Below, piece by piece: positions 4,629 through 6,767 of a DNA stretch of 6,767 nucleotides (position 1 is its first letter; each line of letters starts with the position of its first letter). Origin of the DNA: an uncultured Curtobacterium sp. (GTDB taxonomy: Bacteria; Actinomycetota; Actinomycetes; Actinomycetales; Microbacteriaceae); NCBI GenBank assembly GCA_913774725.1, contig CAJYIG010000196.1:1-6767 (forward strand), read 5' to 3'. The position numbers were made by a program, and so were the translations under genes. A model generated the notes under the pieces. It did not search any database, was not told the DNA's origin, and saw only the letters and a list, made by a program, of their open reading frames with translations.

Positions 4629-5924
4629 ATGAGGACCACACCACGACCGACGAGGGGCCGCGCGGCAGCGCTGCTCGCGACCGCGGCGGCCACCGCCCTC
4701 GTCCTGACCGGCTGCTCGAGCGGCAGCAGCGGCGCGACCGGCGGGGGGAGCGGCAAGGTCGAGGGCACCATCACCCTGCAGACCTGGGCGCTCACGCCGA
4801 CCTACACGGACTACCTGCAGGGCGTCATCGACGGCTTCGAGAAGGAGCACCCGGGCGCGAAGGTGAAGCTGCAGGACCAGCCGGGCGACGGCTACGCGGA
4901 CAAGGTGCTCAGCCAGGCGTCGTCGAACTCGCTGCCCGACGTGATCAACCTGCCCCCGGACATCGCCCTGCCGCTCGCGAAGCGCGGGTTCCTGCAGGAC
5001 GTGTCGAAGGACGACAGCGGGCTCGCGAAGACGTACGTCGCCGGCGCGCTCGACTCGTACCGGTACAAGGGGCTCGACGGCACCTACGGCTACCCCTGGT
5101 ACCTCAACACCGACGTCGACTACTGGAACAGCGACATGTTCGCGAAGTGCGGGCTCGACGCGAACGACCCGCCGAAGACCACCGACGAGCTGTTCACGCA
5201 GGCGAAGACCATGCACGAGAACTGCCCCGACGACTACCTGATGAGCCGGAAGCCCGGCCTCGGCGACTTCACCCTCGCCGGCGTGCAGGTGGTCAACGGG
5301 GACGGTACGAAGTTCACGTTCGCGGACTCGTCGAAGGCCGCCGACCTGATCGACCGCTACAAGACCGCCTACCAGGACGGCTACATGCCGTCGAACGTCC
5401 TCAACAGCGACTACCTCGGCAACTCGACGCTCTTCACGCAGGGCAAGGTCGCCTGGACCACCGGTGGTGCGACCGCGCTCGCCGACATGGAGAAGAGCAA
5501 TCCGTCGCTCGAGGGCAACGTCACCGTCAGCCCGGCGCTCGACACCCCGCCGCTGTACGTGCAGGGCCTGTCGGTGTCCAGCAAGTCGAAGCACCTCGCC
5601 ACCGCCGAGGCGTTCGCGCAGTACATGACGAACGCGAAGAACCAGGAGGCGTTCGCCCACCAGGTGAACATCTTCCCGTCGACCGTCTCGTCGCAGTCCG
5701 ACCCGTACTTCTCGAAGGACGACGGCACCGTGAACGGCAAGGCCCGCGTGCTCGCGAACGAGGCGCTGAAGGAGGCGAAGGTCCTCAACCCGGTCGAGGC
5801 GAACTCCGCGATGACGGACTTCCTCGACCAGCAGATCGCCCTCGCCATGAAGGGGCAGGTCTCGCCGGAGAAGGCCCTGCAGACCGCGCAGGACAAGATG
5901 AACTCGCTCCTGGCCAACGGCTGA
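4629..5924 (+). CDS. Carbohydrate ABC transporter substrate-binding lipoprotein (CUT1 type)
   Basis: Extracytoplasmic sugar-binding lipoprotein, 431 residues, the normal length. It has an Arg-rich n-region, a hydrophobic stretch (about 12-26) and lipobox LTGC with Cys29 as the lipidated residue, followed by a Ser/Gly linker. The mature part has the SBP_bac_1 pattern: strand TITLQTWALTPTY, a helix with VIDGFEKEHPGAKVKL, then LPDVINLPPDIALPLAKRGFLQDV, the YGYPWYLNTDVDYWNSDMF segment, and TQGKVAWTTGGATALADMEKS. Aromatic residues around YPWYLN are typical of sugar stacking. Cys174 and Cys199 could form a disulfide, unusual but not unique. The C-terminus (QIALAMKGQVSPEKALQTAQ) is the family's usual ending. 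It is the first gene of the operon and overlaps the permease gene by one base. Expression is probably controlled by the divergent LacI-type repressor. The exact sugar, probably an oligosaccharide, is unknown. Confidence 0.93.
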   Translation: MRTTPRPTRGRAAALLATAAATALVLTGCSSGSSGATGGGSGKVEGTITLQTWALTPTYTDYLQGVIDGFEKEHPGAKVKLQDQPGDGYADKVLSQASSNSLPDVINLPPDIALPLAKRGFLQDVSKDDSGLAKTYVAGALDSYRYKGLDGTYGYPWYLNTDVDYWNSDMFAKCGLDANDPPKTTDELFTQAKTMHENCPDDYLMSRKPGLGDFTLAGVQVVNGDGTKFTFADSSKAADLIDRYKTAYQDGYMPSNVLNSDYLGNSTLFTQGKVAWTTGGATALADMEKSNPSLEGNVTVSPALDTPPLYVQGLSVSSKSKHLATAEAFAQYMTNAKNQEAFAHQVNIFPSTVSSQSDPYFSKDDGTVNGKARVLANEALKEAKVLNPVEANSAMTDFLDQQIALAMKGQVSPEKALQTAQDKMNSLLANG

Positions 5925-6767
5925 TGCGCGCCAACCGCTGGTTCACGCCCTGGCTGCTCGTCCTGCCGGCACTCGTCTGGCTCCTCGCGTTCAGCCTCTG
6001 GCCGTCGATCAACACCGTCCGGTTGTCGTTCACGAACGCCAGCCCGCTCGGGGGCGTGAGCCAGTGGGTCGGCGTCCGCAACTTCCAGACCCTGCTCGCC
6101 GACCCGCAGGTGTGGGAGGCGTTGCTCAACAGCGTCATCTACATGGCGATCTGCCTGCCGCTGCTCACCGTCCTGCCGCTGCTCATCGCGGTGCTCGTGC
6201 AGCAGAAGCTCCCCGGGATCGCGTTCTTCCGCACGGCGTACTACACGCCCGTGATCGCCTCGGCCGTCGTGGTCGGGCTCATCTGGACGTGGATCCTCGA
6301 CGACCGCGGCGTGGTGAACGAGATCGTGAAGGCGCTCGGTGGCGCGGGCATCCCGTTCCTCACCGACCGGTGGCTGCTGCTCATCAGCGCGATCAGCCTG
6401 ACGGTCTGGAAGGGCCTCGGCTACTACATGATCATCTTCCTCGCGGCGCTCGGGAACGTCGGCAAGGACCTGCACGAGGCCGCCGCGCTCGACGGTGCCG
6501 GGGCGGTCCGCCGCTTCTGGTCCGTGACGATGCCCGGTGTCCGCGGCACCATGACACTCGTCGGCATCCTGGTGTGCGTCAGCGCGCTCCGGGTCTTCAG
6601 CGAGCTCTACATCCTCACCAACGGCACCGGCGGGCCGGGTGGGCAGGACAACTCGCTCGTCATGCTCATCCAGCAGTACGCCCGCGGCTTCACCGGCAAC
6701 CTCGGCTACGCGTCCGCGCTCAGCCTGCTGCTCTTCGTGGTGACGCTGGTGCCGATGCTCGCCCTGG
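5924..6767 (+). CDS. Carbohydrate ABC transporter permease, MalF/CUT1 type (3' truncated)
   Basis: Membrane subunit of the sugar importer, with 281 residues visible and the frame open at the right edge. The ATG at 5924 shares its A with the TGA of the binding-protein gene, so translation is probably coupled. The first helix (about 7-28, FTPWLLVLPALVWLLAFSLWPS) and the following SFTNA segment are typical permease openings. Further hydrophobic segments lie at about 66-90, 102-124, 150-175 and 206-228. The cytoplasmic EAA loop, which docks on the ATPase, is complete: Glu185-Ala-Ala, Asp190-Gly191 and Pro204 in EAAALDGAGAVRRFW then SVTMPG. The GTGGPGGQDNSLVMLIQQYA region after it is characteristic of CUT1 permeases. 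Only the last helix and tail are missing, at a family length of about 295-310. A MalG-type partner is expected immediately downstream. Confidence 0.93.
   Translation, partial: MRANRWFTPWLLVLPALVWLLAFSLWPSINTVRLSFTNASPLGGVSQWVGVRNFQTLLADPQVWEALLNSVIYMAICLPLLTVLPLLIAVLVQQKLPGIAFFRTAYYTPVIASAVVVGLIWTWILDDRGVVNEIVKALGGAGIPFLTDRWLLLISAISLTVWKGLGYYMIIFLAALGNVGKDLHEAAALDGAGAVRRFWSVTMPGVRGTMTLVGILVCVSALRVFSELYILTNGTGGPGGQDNSLVMLIQQYARGFTGNLGYASALSLLLFVVTLVPMLAL

Noticed and set aside
3450..5660. Very long minus-strand open frame covering the binding-protein gene, the intergenic region and the LacI-type gene
   Set aside because: It is antisense to a clear lipoprotein gene and out of frame with the clear LacI-type gene. 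The translation is low-complexity Arg/Val/Gly/Pro sequence typical of shadow frames at very high GC.
5411..6475. Minus-strand open frame of about 354 codons opposite the binding protein and permease
   Set aside because: Composition is a His/Asp/Glu/Arg-rich shadow with no domain. The opposite strand encodes well-supported ABC transporter subunits across the whole span.
1..6767. CRISPR arrays, tRNA/rRNA genes, insertion sequences, phage or defence genes
   Set aside because: Looked for and not seen: no spaced identical repeats, no tRNA-like cloverleaf segments, and no transposase, integrase or restriction motifs in any plausible frame.

Overview
The window comes from a high-GC actinobacterium. 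Codon third positions are almost all G or C, and long spurious open frames run antisense to every real gene. Several genes look leaderless, with a -10 hexamer 6-7 nt before the start codon, and the LexA and LacI operator types are actinobacterial. The style fits Microbacteriaceae (Curtobacterium-like), but that is an impression from reading, not a computed placement.

Layout. Bases 1-2792 (+) hold the 3' part of a membrane sensor histidine kinase, a NarL/LuxR-type response regulator behind its own predicted leaderless promoter, and a 10-helix EamA-family exporter closely resembling RhtA. A large GC stem-loop (2767-2819) closes this block against convergent genes. Bases 2829-4525 (-) hold, in transcription order, a LacI-family repressor, a 107-residue Trp-rich protein of unknown function, and a 50-residue small protein of unknown function. 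Bases 4629-6767 (+) start a carbohydrate ABC transporter operon: a lipoprotein solute-binding protein followed by a MalF-type permease that overlaps it by one base and runs off the window. The second permease and enzymes would be expected beyond the edge.

How the parts work together. The kinase and regulator form a two-component pair of unknown signal. The LacI-type gene is divergent from the transporter. The 103-bp space between them holds two 16-bp palindromes matching the family operator core TnAAnCGnTTnA. One covers both divergent promoters and the other lies in the transporter leader, so sugar-responsive repression plus autoregulation is the natural reading.

The most notable signal is a perfect LexA (SOS) box, TCGAAC-N4-GTTCGA, inside a TTGACG-17-TCGAAT promoter that would start transcription exactly at the GTG of the 107-residue gene. 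This makes an uncharacterised protein a candidate member of the DNA-damage regulon. Just downstream, a 31-nt near-perfect palindrome of unknown role precedes the 50-residue gene, which has a very strong Shine-Dalgarno sequence. No RNA gene, CRISPR array, insertion sequence or attachment site was seen.
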